Positions 1 to 7,418 of a DNA stretch of 64,000 nucleotides are shown in pieces. This DNA is from CALCHA01 sp035548175 (GTDB lineage: Bacteria > Planctomycetota > Phycisphaerae > WQYP01), in NCBI GenBank assembly GCA_035548175.1, contig DASZTO010000044.1:1-64000 (forward strand). Reading direction: 5' to 3'. Both the position numbers and the translations under genes were made by a program. The notes beneath the pieces are model-generated. The model was given only the letters and a program-made list of their open reading frames with translations. It searched no databases and was not told the origin of the DNA. Every line of letters starts with the position of its first letter. The first letter of the stretch is position 1.

Positions 1-186
1 AGGCACGGGCCGGGCTGCGAGCGCCTTGGCGCCGCCTTCGCGAACGGCCTTTCGCCAGCGTCCGACCGACACTGTTGATGCATGCACCGCCTTGGCAACG
101 GCACCGGGCTCCATGCCCTGCTTCAGCATCGCCACGGCGCACCGGCGACGCTGCTCCAATGCCGCCGAAGATCCTTTCGGCCTCAT
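1..186 (-). CDS. IS630-family transposase, N-terminal part (runs off the window edge)
   Basis: The minus strand from an ATG at 186 reads MRPKGSSAALEQRRRCAVAM and continues open to the window edge. The 62 visible residues form the helix-turn-helix start typical of IS630-type transposases: a basic lead, then a helix with repeated Ala/Val, then an HASTVSVGRWRKA recognition helix and the EGGAKALAARP turn. The catalytic DDE part would lie outside the window, so whether the element is intact cannot be judged. Its upstream end abuts a truncated membrane-protein fragment, which suggests that insertion or rearrangement shaped this end. The family call rests on the pattern of the first 62 residues only. 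Confidence 0.6.
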   Translation of the reverse strand, partial: MRPKGSSAALEQRRRCAVAMLKQGMEPGAVAKAVHASTVSVGRWRKAVREGGAKALAARPVP

Positions 187-283
187 CGCAGACTCCTGTC
201 CTGGAGACAAGTCATCGTAGGCGGCGTGCGATTGAGTTACATTATTTTTTCAAAGAGCAGTAGGCAGCCCGTCATTCATACAC

Positions 284-558
284 GCATGCTTATGTGTCAC
301 GCCGCCAAGGACCGTCCCAGGCTGCACATCCTGGCGGGGCTGTTTCTCGCATGGGCCTACTTTGCCAAAGGCTCCCAGTTGATGCTGCTGGGGCTGTATC
401 CTTTGATGGCCTTCATCACTGCCGGCCCAGGCGTCTTTCGCCGGCGCTGGCTCTGGATCGGCATGGCGACGGCCCTCCTGGCGATGTCCCTCCTCATTAG
501 TGCCCCGTTTTGGGCAAGCTATTATAATGAACCCACACCTCGTCCACTTTTCCCTTGA
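284..558 (+). pseudogene. Fragment of a polytopic membrane protein (GT39/GT-C-like)
   Basis: An open frame without a convincing start encodes strongly hydrophobic sequence, including LAGLFLAWAYFAKGSQLMLL and, further on, RRWLWIGMATALLAMSLLIS, about three membrane spans. The alternation of spans and short charged loops resembles the middle of dolichyl-phosphate-mannose-type glycosyltransferases. A full-length protein of similar style lies at 45205-47163, but the two are not obviously copies. Both ends look cut: upstream is transposase sequence, and downstream the frame runs into the 3' end of the opposite-strand gene. It is most simply a remnant left by transposition. A real short gene cannot be excluded. 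Confidence 0.35.
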
Positions 559-1150
559 TTATTAGCCGCTCTGCGCTCCAGGCTAGTGCGTCCTCAACGT
601 CTGGTTCCACAGCTAAAGAAAGTATCGAACGGTATGAAATATCCTTTGCATGAACTGCGGCGGCGGGAATCTTGTCGATAAAAACCGGGTTTGATAGGCT
701 TGAGGAGGTATCAAAGTTAATTGCACCTTGCGACTTTTGGGTAACCATCTGGATGAAATTACCCAGTTGTCCTTTAACGTCCAAGGTGGCCTTTTTGTTT
801 AAAGAGTAATTACCATCGTTTGAAAGACCCTTTTCTACAATGTGTATAAATCGTGGAGCATCTTGATCCACCAAAATATCAGCCGTTGGCAAACTTGTGC
901 GGAGGAATTCCATAAGGTCGTCTTTTGTTTGAATCGTATCGGGAATTATTATTGGATTAGCCAACGGATTAGTCGTTTCCTCTTCTTTGACTCGAAATTC
1001 CAAGCTAAATCGCAAATCAAGCTTCTTTGCGACGGAATGCAGGGCTTGAGACCAGGTTACAGGCGACGACGGAGTTTCTGAAAAGCATAATCTTCCATTC
1101 ACACACACAAGTAGTGCGATTCCGGAAATGGGGTACATTAAGTTTCTCAT
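497..1150 (-). CDS. Hypothetical secreted protein, lower GC than neighbours
   Basis: A 217-residue protein starting MRNLMYPISGIALLVCVNGR, a plausible Sec signal peptide. I do not recognise the family. The mature part is mixed alpha/beta, with a segment (LDVKGQLGNFIQMVTQKSQG) that recalls the short secretin/TonB N-terminal (STN-like) folds often found in planctomycete secreted proteins; this is a weak resemblance. Codon use is clearly more A/T-rich than in the rest of the window, in keeping with the mosaic left end and possible recent acquisition. Its stop overlaps the end of the convergent membrane-protein fragment by about 60 bp. Confidence 0.6.
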   Translation of the reverse strand: MRNLMYPISGIALLVCVNGRLCFSETPSSPVTWSQALHSVAKKLDLRFSLEFRVKEEETTNPLANPIIIPDTIQTKDDLMEFLRTSLPTADILVDQDAPRFIHIVEKGLSNDGNYSLNKKATLDVKGQLGNFIQMVTQKSQGAINFDTSSSLSNPVFIDKIPAAAVHAKDISYRSILSLAVEPDVEDALAWSAERLIIKGKVDEVWVHYNSLPKTGH

Positions 1151-1191
1151 TTCAGGTAACTCCTCGGCTAACGGTGATTTGGGCGAAATAA

Positions 1192-1267
1192 GGGGTCAGG
1201 AGGTCAGGAGTCATTTTACGTCCCCTTCCTGGCGCAGCACGATTGAAGGGGTCAAATATTCTGCCCC
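1192..1267. repeat. REP-like palindromic element pair
   Basis: Two short elements follow one another. The first starts GGGGTCAGG, repeats GGTCAGG, and closes with TTTTACGTCCCC at 1225. The second, 1248-1267, is GGGGTCAAATATTCTGCCCC, an imperfect inverted repeat with GGGG and CCCC ends. GGGGTC...CCCC modules of this kind are typical of REP sequences mobilised by REP-associated transposases. No such transposase is visible in the window. The element sits just upstream of the lower-GC gene at 497-1150. Confidence 0.5.
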
Positions 1268-1469
1268 GCCTCCAGCGACATGCAGATAAATAATCATTTA
1301 AACCCTTAAATGTAAATCGCCCCCAACCCTCGCCCCCTTGCCAATGCCCGTCATCTCTCCGCAAACCCGTTCCCATCACGGAAGCTCCTTCCCCCTCACC
1401 TTACCCCGCCCCGACCCCAACATCCACGAAAATCCGCACCTCCCAAACCCGCTCCCATGCCCACCTTCT

Positions 1470-1570
1470 CCCCCTGTCCCCCTGTCCCCTTGTCCCCTTG
1501 TCTCCTTGTCTCCTTGTCTCCGCGTCCCCCCGCGTTTCACCTTGTCACCTTGCCACCTTGTCACCATGTC
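1470..1570. repeat. Short tandem octamer array (GTCCCCTT / ACCTTGTC units)
   Basis: A pyrimidine-rich run has units of roughly eight bases, first variants of GTCCCCTT and GTCTCCTT, then CACCTTGTC-like units. No gene is visible between 1268 and 2010 apart from this array and the dispersed repeat that follows. Related octamers recur beside the second dispersed-repeat copy (33039-33075). Confidence 0.65.
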
Positions 1571-1577
1571 AATCCTC

Positions 1578-1960
1578 CCCGCGCGCACAACTTGGCACGC
1601 CGCAAAAGCATTCCCCGCAAAAAATCCCCGCCCCAACCCCAACAACCCCAACCCCTTACCCCAAATCACCCCCCGTCTCTGTGCGCACAAACTGGGCGCA
1701 CCACCCCTCTATAGACAATAAGGAGCACTGCGCCATGACCCAAACCACCCCAAAAAACCTTCGCGGTCGGGGGGGGCTTCATCCCTTCGTGTCTTCGTGT
1801 TTCCGTCGTCTGGGGCGGGCGGGGGAAAGCTGTGTCCAATTTCCCAAAAAACCTCATACACAAGCACAAAAACCTCAATCCGCAAAATACACAACGGCAA
1901 AAACTCAACGTTTTTTGCAAAAACCTCAAAATCTACCTGCAAAACCCCACATTCCCCCGC
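1578..1960 (+). repeat. Dispersed repeat, copy A
   Basis: About 380 bp that reappears, diverged and inverted, at 33140-33500. Shared blocks, in order: GCGCACAA near 1582; CCCCTTACC; GTCTCTGTGCGCACAAACTG (1675-1694), followed by GGCGCAC, which makes a GTGCGC...GCGCAC stem; TCTATAGACAA (1709-1719); AAGGAG then ATG at 1735; a CTTCGTGTCTTCGTG tract (1785-1799); CCCAAAAAACCTCATACACA; and an A/T hairpin with loop near 1899 (GCAAAAACTCAACG then T6 GC). It has both a ribosome-binding-site-plus-ATG and a terminator-like hairpin. The frame after the ATG is not the same in the two copies, so a conserved peptide is doubtful. Confidence 0.7.
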
Positions 1961-2010
1961 CCCAAAACATCCCCTCGCCTTGTCACCGTGTCAACTTGTC
2001 ACCCCGTCCC

Positions 2011-2868
2011 CTACCCCCCCTCCTCCGCCTTCCACCTCCGCCGCTCCCGGTCCATATACGCCTGCAAATTCTTCCCCGGACACACCGTCATCCGCAGCTC
2101 CCGATGCGTGAAAATCTCCGCCACCGGAATCCCGTACAACCGCCGCAAAAATCCGATAAACGCCGCCAGCGACACCAATTGCGCCGCCGCCGGCATCTGC
2201 ACCTCGAAATTCCCCAGCAGCACGATCCCAATGTTGTGCTCGTTATGCCCCTGGCAATGCGCCCCCTGATACGCCAACGGCCGCGCCTGCCATACCCGCC
2301 CCGCCCGGTCCACCACAAAGTGATACGCAATGTCCGCCCAGCCCCGATCCTCCGGCTGCGTCCCCGTGTGAAAATCCCGGATCGCCTCCAGCGTCCCCGC
2401 CGTCGCCTTCCACGCATCCGTCGACAGCTCCCCCGCCGTGTGATGCACCGTCATCCGCGATACGCCATTCATCACCACGATCTCATCCAGATTCGGACCC
2501 ACCCTTGTCCAATCGCTCCGCGGAATCACGATCACCGGCGCATCGCTCGCCTCCGCGATCGGCTTGCCCGCCGCATCCGGAAACAAGGCCGCCCCCAGAT
2601 CCGGTGCCGCTGCCCGAGTCGTCGCCGCCTGCGTCGTGCGCACCCCCCGGCTCGCCGGACCGCTCCCCGTCTCCACAACCCCCTCCGTCCCCACCACCGG
2701 CAACTTGCGATCCCCCGACCCCCTGGGCTCGCTCCGGCAACTCCACAGCCCCCCCACCACCGCCCCCAGTCCCCCCGCCGTCAGCGCCATCCACGCACGC
2801 CTGCTGAACACCCGCACCCGCTTCGATTCCCGCTCACACTCATCGCACATCCGCTGGCCTTTCCGCAC
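2011..2868 (-). CDS. N-acetylmuramoyl-L-alanine amidase (Amidase_2/PGRP fold), probable lipoprotein
   Basis: A 285-residue protein that would cut the lactyl-amide bond between MurNAc and the peptide stem of peptidoglycan. The C-terminal ~170 residues show the Amidase_2 zinc fold: VHHTAGE (first His ligand), WADIAYHFVVDRAGRVWQAR, GHNEHNIGIVLLGNFE, FTHRELR (second His) and TVCPG (Cys ligand). The N-terminus has SRRAWMALTAGG, a twin-arginine-like motif, ending in LWSC, a lipobox, so export as a lipoprotein is likely. A Ser/Pro/Ala-rich linker follows. It is divergent from the methyltransferase gene at 2935 and convergent with repeat copy A. Confidence 0.85.
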   Translation of the reverse strand: MRKGQRMCDECERESKRVRVFSRRAWMALTAGGLGAVVGGLWSCRSEPRGSGDRKLPVVGTEGVVETGSGPASRGVRTTQAATTRAAAPDLGAALFPDAAGKPIAEASDAPVIVIPRSDWTRVGPNLDEIVVMNGVSRMTVHHTAGELSTDAWKATAGTLEAIRDFHTGTQPEDRGWADIAYHFVVDRAGRVWQARPLAYQGAHCQGHNEHNIGIVLLGNFEVQMPAAAQLVSLAAFIGFLRRLYGIPVAEIFTHRELRMTVCPGKNLQAYMDRERRRWKAEEGG

Positions 2869-2934
2869 ATTGCCCGATTAGCATATCGCCTCCCGAGCCC
2901 CGTGAAGTCAAGCCGTTTTTTCTGCCGAGCCGCC

Positions 2935-3768
2935 ATGCCCCGCCACCGCCATCACGACGCCAACCGCCGCTTTCACGATCGCGTCGCCCCCAAATACGAC
3001 AAAATCTACGACGACCCCTTCTGGGAATTCCACGACCGCATCACCTGGAATCACCTCAAGCACTTCCTCCCGCGCGACCCCGCCGCCCCCGTCCTCGACC
3101 TCGGCTGCGGCACCGGCAAGTGGGGCCTCAAACTCCTCAAGGCCGGCTACCCCACCACCTTCTCCGACCTCTCCCCCAAAATGCTCGACGAGGTCCGCAA
3201 AAAACTCGACACCTGGCGCGACACCCCCGACCTCGCCGCCAAAGCCGCCCGCGCCGCCGTCCGGGAAGCCGACGCCACCGACCTCCGCAGCTTCCCCGAA
3301 AACGACTTCGCCCTCATCACCGCCATGGGCGACGTCGTCTCCATCTGCTCCGATCCGGCCCGCTGCCTCTCCGAAGTCCACCGCCTCCTCGCCCCCGCCG
3401 GCGTCTTCGTCTTCACCGTCGACAACCACCTCGCCGCCATCGACCACTTCATCGCCTCCGGCAACCTCGACGCCCTCGCCTCCTTCATCAAGTCCGGCAA
3501 AACCGAATGGCTCACCAAAAACGTCGCCGAGCAATTCGACGTCCACATGTTCACCCCCGCCCAGATCGAATCCCTCGTGCGATCCAAAGGCTTCGAACTC
3601 ATCGGCAAAATCGGAAAAACCGTCATCCCCGCCCGCCAGAACCGCAAACTCTTCGAAGACCCCGCGGCCATCGATACCCTCGTCGACCTCGAAACGCGCC
3701 TCCAATCCGATCCCGCCGCCGCCGCCCGCGCCAGCCACCTGCAGCTCGCCGTGCGAAAGCCCGGATAG
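2935..3768 (+). CDS. Class I SAM-dependent methyltransferase
   Basis: A 277-residue protein beginning MPRHRHHDANRRFHDRVAPK. It has the SAM-binding glycine motif VLDLGCGTGKWG (motif I), an acidic residue after the next strand (FSDLSPKML), and the post-II/III region AVREADATDLRSFPENDFALITAMGDVV. This is the ubiE/COQ5-type small-molecule methyltransferase pattern; the substrate cannot be told. The open frame extends far upstream without stops, but the ATG at 2935 is chosen because the conserved fold starts there and the upstream part is repeat sequence. It lies divergent to the amidase. Confidence 0.8.
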   Translation: MPRHRHHDANRRFHDRVAPKYDKIYDDPFWEFHDRITWNHLKHFLPRDPAAPVLDLGCGTGKWGLKLLKAGYPTTFSDLSPKMLDEVRKKLDTWRDTPDLAAKAARAAVREADATDLRSFPENDFALITAMGDVVSICSDPARCLSEVHRLLAPAGVFVFTVDNHLAAIDHFIASGNLDALASFIKSGKTEWLTKNVAEQFDVHMFTPAQIESLVRSKGFELIGKIGKTVIPARQNRKLFEDPAAIDTLVDLETRLQSDPAAAARASHLQLAVRKPG

Positions 3769-3772
3769 TTCG

Positions 3773-3822
3773 TTTCAGCACGAAGCCGCGAAGGGATGAA
3801 GGTCACAAAAATGGAGAAGGAA
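3773..3822 (+). repeat. CACGAAG-type intergenic repeat
   Basis: Right after the methyltransferase stop comes CAGCACGAAGCCGCGAAGGG followed by ATGAAGGTCACAAAAATGG. The repeated CACGAAG / CGCGAAG units match sequence at 1777-1806, 33289-33320 and 26598-26632. It lies at the convergent junction with the HpnN-like gene. Confidence 0.5.
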
Positions 3823-3837
3823 ATGAGCTGCGAAATT

Positions 3838-6672
3838 CTACTTGCCAGGAGGTTCTTCCGCGTCCGGTTCGGGCGGCTGGTAAACGCCCTTGCGATGCAG
3901 CCGCCATTGCAGAATCGGCCGCAGCACGAACACGGTGGACAGGTAAATGCACGCCGTCCCCACCGCCATCACCCACCCCAGCGACGCCAGCCCGCGGTGC
4001 TTGGCCAGAATCAGGAATCCAAACGAGAACGAGGTCACGATCGCGCACAGCAGCAGCGCCCGGTCCGACACATCCCACCGCCGCCAGATGCGCCGCGGAT
4101 CGTGCAGCGTCTCCCGATACCGATGCACCATGAACACGCCATACTCGTGCCCGGCGCCGATCAGAATCGGCAAACCGAAAAAGTTCGCGAAGTTCCATCC
4201 GCCCGGAATCCCCCACGGTTCGCCCCAATACCGCCACAGCCACATGCACAGCAGCAGCATCGGCAAACCCAGCGCCAGCACCGAGACCGCCAGCAGCGTT
4301 TGACCCAGCTTCCGCAGATCCAGAAGCACCAGCACGAATACGAGGATCAGCGCGTACTCCGTGGAATTCTTGAACGCCCGGTGGATTTCCTGAACCGAGT
4401 GATAAAGCTGCGGCGCGATGCCCGTGAGCACCACATCCTTGGGCGCGCGTGTTTCCACCTCCTCCACGAAATTCTTGAGCTCCCCCGGCTCCCACAGATC
4501 GGCCTTCGGGTAGACGTAGAGCGCGTAGGTGGGAGTCGCCGTCGCGGTGGCGGGCTCGCTGGTATCCCACTCGCTGCGCGGCGTCGCGGTGGGCGAACGA
4601 TAGCTCACGTAATGCTCGCGCAGCGACGCCGGCAGTCGCGCAATATCCAGCGGCCCAGGCGTGAACAGCGCCGTCTGGTGCCGCAATTCCGTGAAGAACG
4701 CCTGCTGCCACGCCCCCACGCGATTGCACAATTCGCTGGCGTCGCCGGGGGCTTCCAGTGCCGCCGCAAGGCTCTCGACCGACCGGCGCTGGGGGGCCAT
4801 CCCGGAGACGCCTTTCTTCTCCCACTGCTCCACGAGACCTCGCGCCGCCGCGGCGATGTTGCGGAGGTTTCCCGCATCCGGCGGCGGCGGGTTGTACCAC
4901 GCGATCTGCTTGAGGGCCGCAGCGTGCTGGGCCAGCCACGCCTGCTTGTCCATCGCGTCGAGAATGCTCTCGGTGTTCTCGATCGTACTCGTCTGGCCCG
5001 GGCGCGGCGTGAGATCGGCCCGCGCCTGGCGCAGCGCGTCGAGGTTGCCCGTGGTGACGGCGGCAAACCAGGTGGGCAGCTTGTGAACCGACTGCACCGA
5101 GGGCAGGGCCTGCGCCTGCAGCCGCAGAAGATTCGGATCGAACGTCGGCGGCAGGCTGTACCACAGGCCGCCGACGGCCACGATGATCCACACCGCGGGA
5201 AAGATCAGCCGCCATCCCTCGCCCCGAGCCGCTGTTTCCGGATCGTGATAGCGTTCGGCGACGGTGCCGACCTCGGCGGGAAAGAGCGTGAGCAGCGCCG
5301 GCAGCAGCGTGTATCCCGCGGCCAGACAAAGCAGCAGGCCGCCGCCGGCGATGACGCCCAGTTCGGCAGCGCCTTTGAACTGCGTGAGCGCGGAAACCAG
5401 AAACGCCCCCGCCGCCCCCGCGCAGGCCGTCGAGATCGGCGGGCTCACATACCGGAACACGCGCGCCCAGATCGCCTGCGGCCGGGCGTACCGTTTTTTC
5501 TCGAAGCGGTAGCGGGTCAGGATCTGGATGAGGTAATCCATGCCGATGCCGATCAGCGCGATCACGAAGACCAGCGACAGCAGATTGAGCCGGCCGATGG
5601 AGAGGGTGGCCCAGCCGAAGGTCCAGCCGATGCCCACGCCCAGGCACGCTTCGGCGACGATCACCAGCCACAAGCGCCGCAGAAAAATCCACAGCGCGCC
5701 AAAGACCAGCAGCAGCCCGCAAATCTCCGCCATCTTTGTGTCGTGATCGCTGGTGGCCATTTCGTCGGCTTCCAGCGCAGGCCTGCCCGTGATCACCGGC
5801 GGCCAGAAATCGTCGAAACCCCGGGCCGCGTCGGCGACGGCGGCGCGCATGCGCTGCAGCGGCTGGGTGACATCCGCCAGCGACGAGTAATCGCGCTTCT
5901 GATGCACGTTGATCACCAAAATCTTGTCGTTCTTCCTGGCGGCGATCCCGCGCTTGGTTTGGTCGGGGATCATGTTGTAGCCCCAGACCTCGGGATCGGC
6001 GGCGGCGCGCGGGTCCAGCTCGGTGAGGTCCGGCGTGTCGACGCCGCGCTGCCACTGGCCGATCGGCGTGTGCACGGCGGCGTCGAGCGTGCGGGTGACC
6101 AGCGCGGCGAAGCGCCGGGTGTCGGGCGTGACCTCCGGAGCGGCGCCCAGGGCGTTGTACAGCCGCTGCGTCATGTTGCCGCCGAGAACCACCGCATCGA
6201 GTCCCGGGCGCTGCCCGACGACCGTGAGCAGCTGCGAGAACTGCTGCATGCCGGCGCTCTGCGAGCGCACTTCATCCCAGGGCGCGAATTCGAGGGCCTG
6301 ATCGCCGAGCTGGTCGAGCGGCACGCGCTCATCGACGCGCGCCACATCGTTGGTCAGGGCGCGCAGGTTGGCGCTGATGCGATCGGCAAGCGCCATCCAG
6401 CGCTTGGCGGGCGGCGGATGAACGTAATCCCGCGGCTCGACAATCACCACGAACGATTCATTCTCCGGAAACTGCGAATCGTACCGCAGATAGTCCTTGA
6501 AAAACTTGAGGTTGGGAGTGAGCAGTGCGTTCTGGTCGGTGGAGAGGGAGAGGTGCAGCTTGGCGAAAACGACCGAGGCGACCAGCAGCACCGCGCAGAC
6601 CGCGATCGTGGCCTTGGGCCAGCAGACCACCTTCATGACCATTTTGACCAGCCGCCGCTGGACGAACCCCAT
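3838..6672 (-). CDS. hpnN: MMPL/RND-family transporter, HpnN-like
   Basis: A 944-residue inner-membrane protein of the RND/MMPL superfamily; HpnN-type members move hopanoids to the outer membrane. The protein has an N-terminal span (VCWPKATIAVCAVLLVASVV), a large periplasmic domain, a membrane bundle with GIGMDYLIQILTRYRFEKK, a second periplasmic domain, and a second bundle with FGLPILIGAGHEYGVFMVHR, the two-fold repeat expected of RND pumps. Start: ATG at 6672 has GGAG seven bases upstream; a TTG 15 bases further up is less likely. The HpnN call depends mainly on the hopanoid neighbours (aminotransferase and SHC just upstream). A general MMPL exporter is the alternative. Confidence 0.7.
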   Translation of the reverse strand: MGFVQRRLVKMVMKVVCWPKATIAVCAVLLVASVVFAKLHLSLSTDQNALLTPNLKFFKDYLRYDSQFPENESFVVIVEPRDYVHPPPAKRWMALADRISANLRALTNDVARVDERVPLDQLGDQALEFAPWDEVRSQSAGMQQFSQLLTVVGQRPGLDAVVLGGNMTQRLYNALGAAPEVTPDTRRFAALVTRTLDAAVHTPIGQWQRGVDTPDLTELDPRAAADPEVWGYNMIPDQTKRGIAARKNDKILVINVHQKRDYSSLADVTQPLQRMRAAVADAARGFDDFWPPVITGRPALEADEMATSDHDTKMAEICGLLLVFGALWIFLRRLWLVIVAEACLGVGIGWTFGWATLSIGRLNLLSLVFVIALIGIGMDYLIQILTRYRFEKKRYARPQAIWARVFRYVSPPISTACAGAAGAFLVSALTQFKGAAELGVIAGGGLLLCLAAGYTLLPALLTLFPAEVGTVAERYHDPETAARGEGWRLIFPAVWIIVAVGGLWYSLPPTFDPNLLRLQAQALPSVQSVHKLPTWFAAVTTGNLDALRQARADLTPRPGQTSTIENTESILDAMDKQAWLAQHAAALKQIAWYNPPPPDAGNLRNIAAAARGLVEQWEKKGVSGMAPQRRSVESLAAALEAPGDASELCNRVGAWQQAFFTELRHQTALFTPGPLDIARLPASLREHYVSYRSPTATPRSEWDTSEPATATATPTYALYVYPKADLWEPGELKNFVEEVETRAPKDVVLTGIAPQLYHSVQEIHRAFKNSTEYALILVFVLVLLDLRKLGQTLLAVSVLALGLPMLLLCMWLWRYWGEPWGIPGGWNFANFFGLPILIGAGHEYGVFMVHRYRETLHDPRRIWRRWDVSDRALLLCAIVTSFSFGFLILAKHRGLASLGWVMAVGTACIYLSTVFVLRPILQWRLHRKGVYQPPEPDAEEPPGK

Positions 6673-6717
6673 GGACGCTCCGCGCAAGAGAACGGAGCGA
6701 ATTATTTTAGAGGAGCG

Positions 6718-7065
6718 TCACAAGGGCAAGCGCCAGACGACGGAGTTCAAGTCGGAGGGGGCGGCGCTCAAGGCGATGTATTGAAGGCCCTCGATACATT
6801 GACCAATGGTGGCGCTTTTCTGATGGGCGTAAACGATAGAGACGAAAGGAATCCCTCGGCGGATGCGATCGGCTGCGATGGCAAAATAATCTTCATCACG
6901 GGTGAAGAGAACGCGGTTAAGGGCGGTGGCGCGTGAAAAAACGCTTTCATCGGAAGCTGCGGCGAAACCGTCATCCTGCGCTGTCAGGACGTCGATGCCG
7001 GCGCGCACGAGCGCCTGCACGATGGCGGCGTGTACATGATGATCCATGTAGAAGCGGACGGGCAC
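6718..7065 (-). CDS. DUF5615-type PIN-like protein, probable toxin
   Basis: A 115-residue protein starting at a GTG that overlaps the stop of the DUF433 gene by one base (TAGTG). It has the PIN-like pattern of acidic residues: FYMDHHVHAAIVQALV, then GIDVLTAQDDGF, ASDESVFSRA and VLFTRDEDYFAIA. DUF5615 proteins are known to pair with DUF433 proteins in putative type II toxin-antitoxin modules. The usual start motif of the family (LDENL-like) appears here as MDHHV. RNase activity is inferred, not shown. Confidence 0.75.
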   Translation of the reverse strand: MPVRFYMDHHVHAAIVQALVRAGIDVLTAQDDGFAAASDESVFSRATALNRVLFTRDEDYFAIAADRIRRGIPFVSIVYAHQKSATIGQCIEGLQYIALSAAPSDLNSVVWRLPL

Positions 7066-7397
7066 TATCCGGCCGCTCGATTGGCGAGGCGTGCCTCGAG
7101 TTGTTCCCGGGTCGGTTGTTTGCCGGTGCGGATGGCTTCCTCGCGATCACGAGCGTACTGTTCCGACGACTTCCTGGCTTCCTCGTCAAAGGCGGCCTGG
7201 TGGTCGTAGTAATAGGAAATGCCCGCGTGTATCTGGGCGAGGGTGAGTTGTGGCCAGGCTTCTTTCATTTGCTGCGGCGTCTGGCCATCCATGGCTGCGT
7301 ACGCAATAAAGCGCACCTTGAAGCGTGTGCCGGCGATGAAGGCTTTGCCGGTTTCGTCGGTGACGATGTGGGAGTTGGGGACAGTGGTCATGGTCAT
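7065..7397 (-). CDS. DUF433 protein, probable antitoxin
   Basis: A 110-residue protein with the DUF433 core: HIVTDETGKAFIAGTRFKVR, then GQTPQQMKEAWPQLTLAQIH, GISYYYDHQAAFD, a small winged-helix-like fold. A charged C-terminal tail (ARKSSEQYARDREEAIRTGK) would suit toxin binding. It is the first gene of the pair and is translationally coupled to the PIN-like gene. The pair separates the HpnN-like gene from the HpnO-like gene on the same strand, so it may be an insertion in a hopanoid operon. Confidence 0.75.
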   Translation of the reverse strand: MTMTTVPNSHIVTDETGKAFIAGTRFKVRFIAYAAMDGQTPQQMKEAWPQLTLAQIHAGISYYYDHQAAFDEEARKSSEQYARDREEAIRTGKQPTREQLEARLANRAAG

Positions 7398-7418
7398 CGG
7401 GCACCTCGCTGCTCCATT

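Noticed and set aside
1498..2934. Open frame that runs in frame into the methyltransferase for more than 470 codons
   Set aside because: It crosses tandem octamers and the dispersed repeat and is Pro/Arg-rich without any known domain; stop-free frames are expected at this GC content.
3796..6936. Plus-strand 1046-codon open frame
   Set aside because: It is the shadow of the HpnN-like gene; the sequence is Arg/Gln/His-rich with no domain, while the minus strand gives a full RND transporter.
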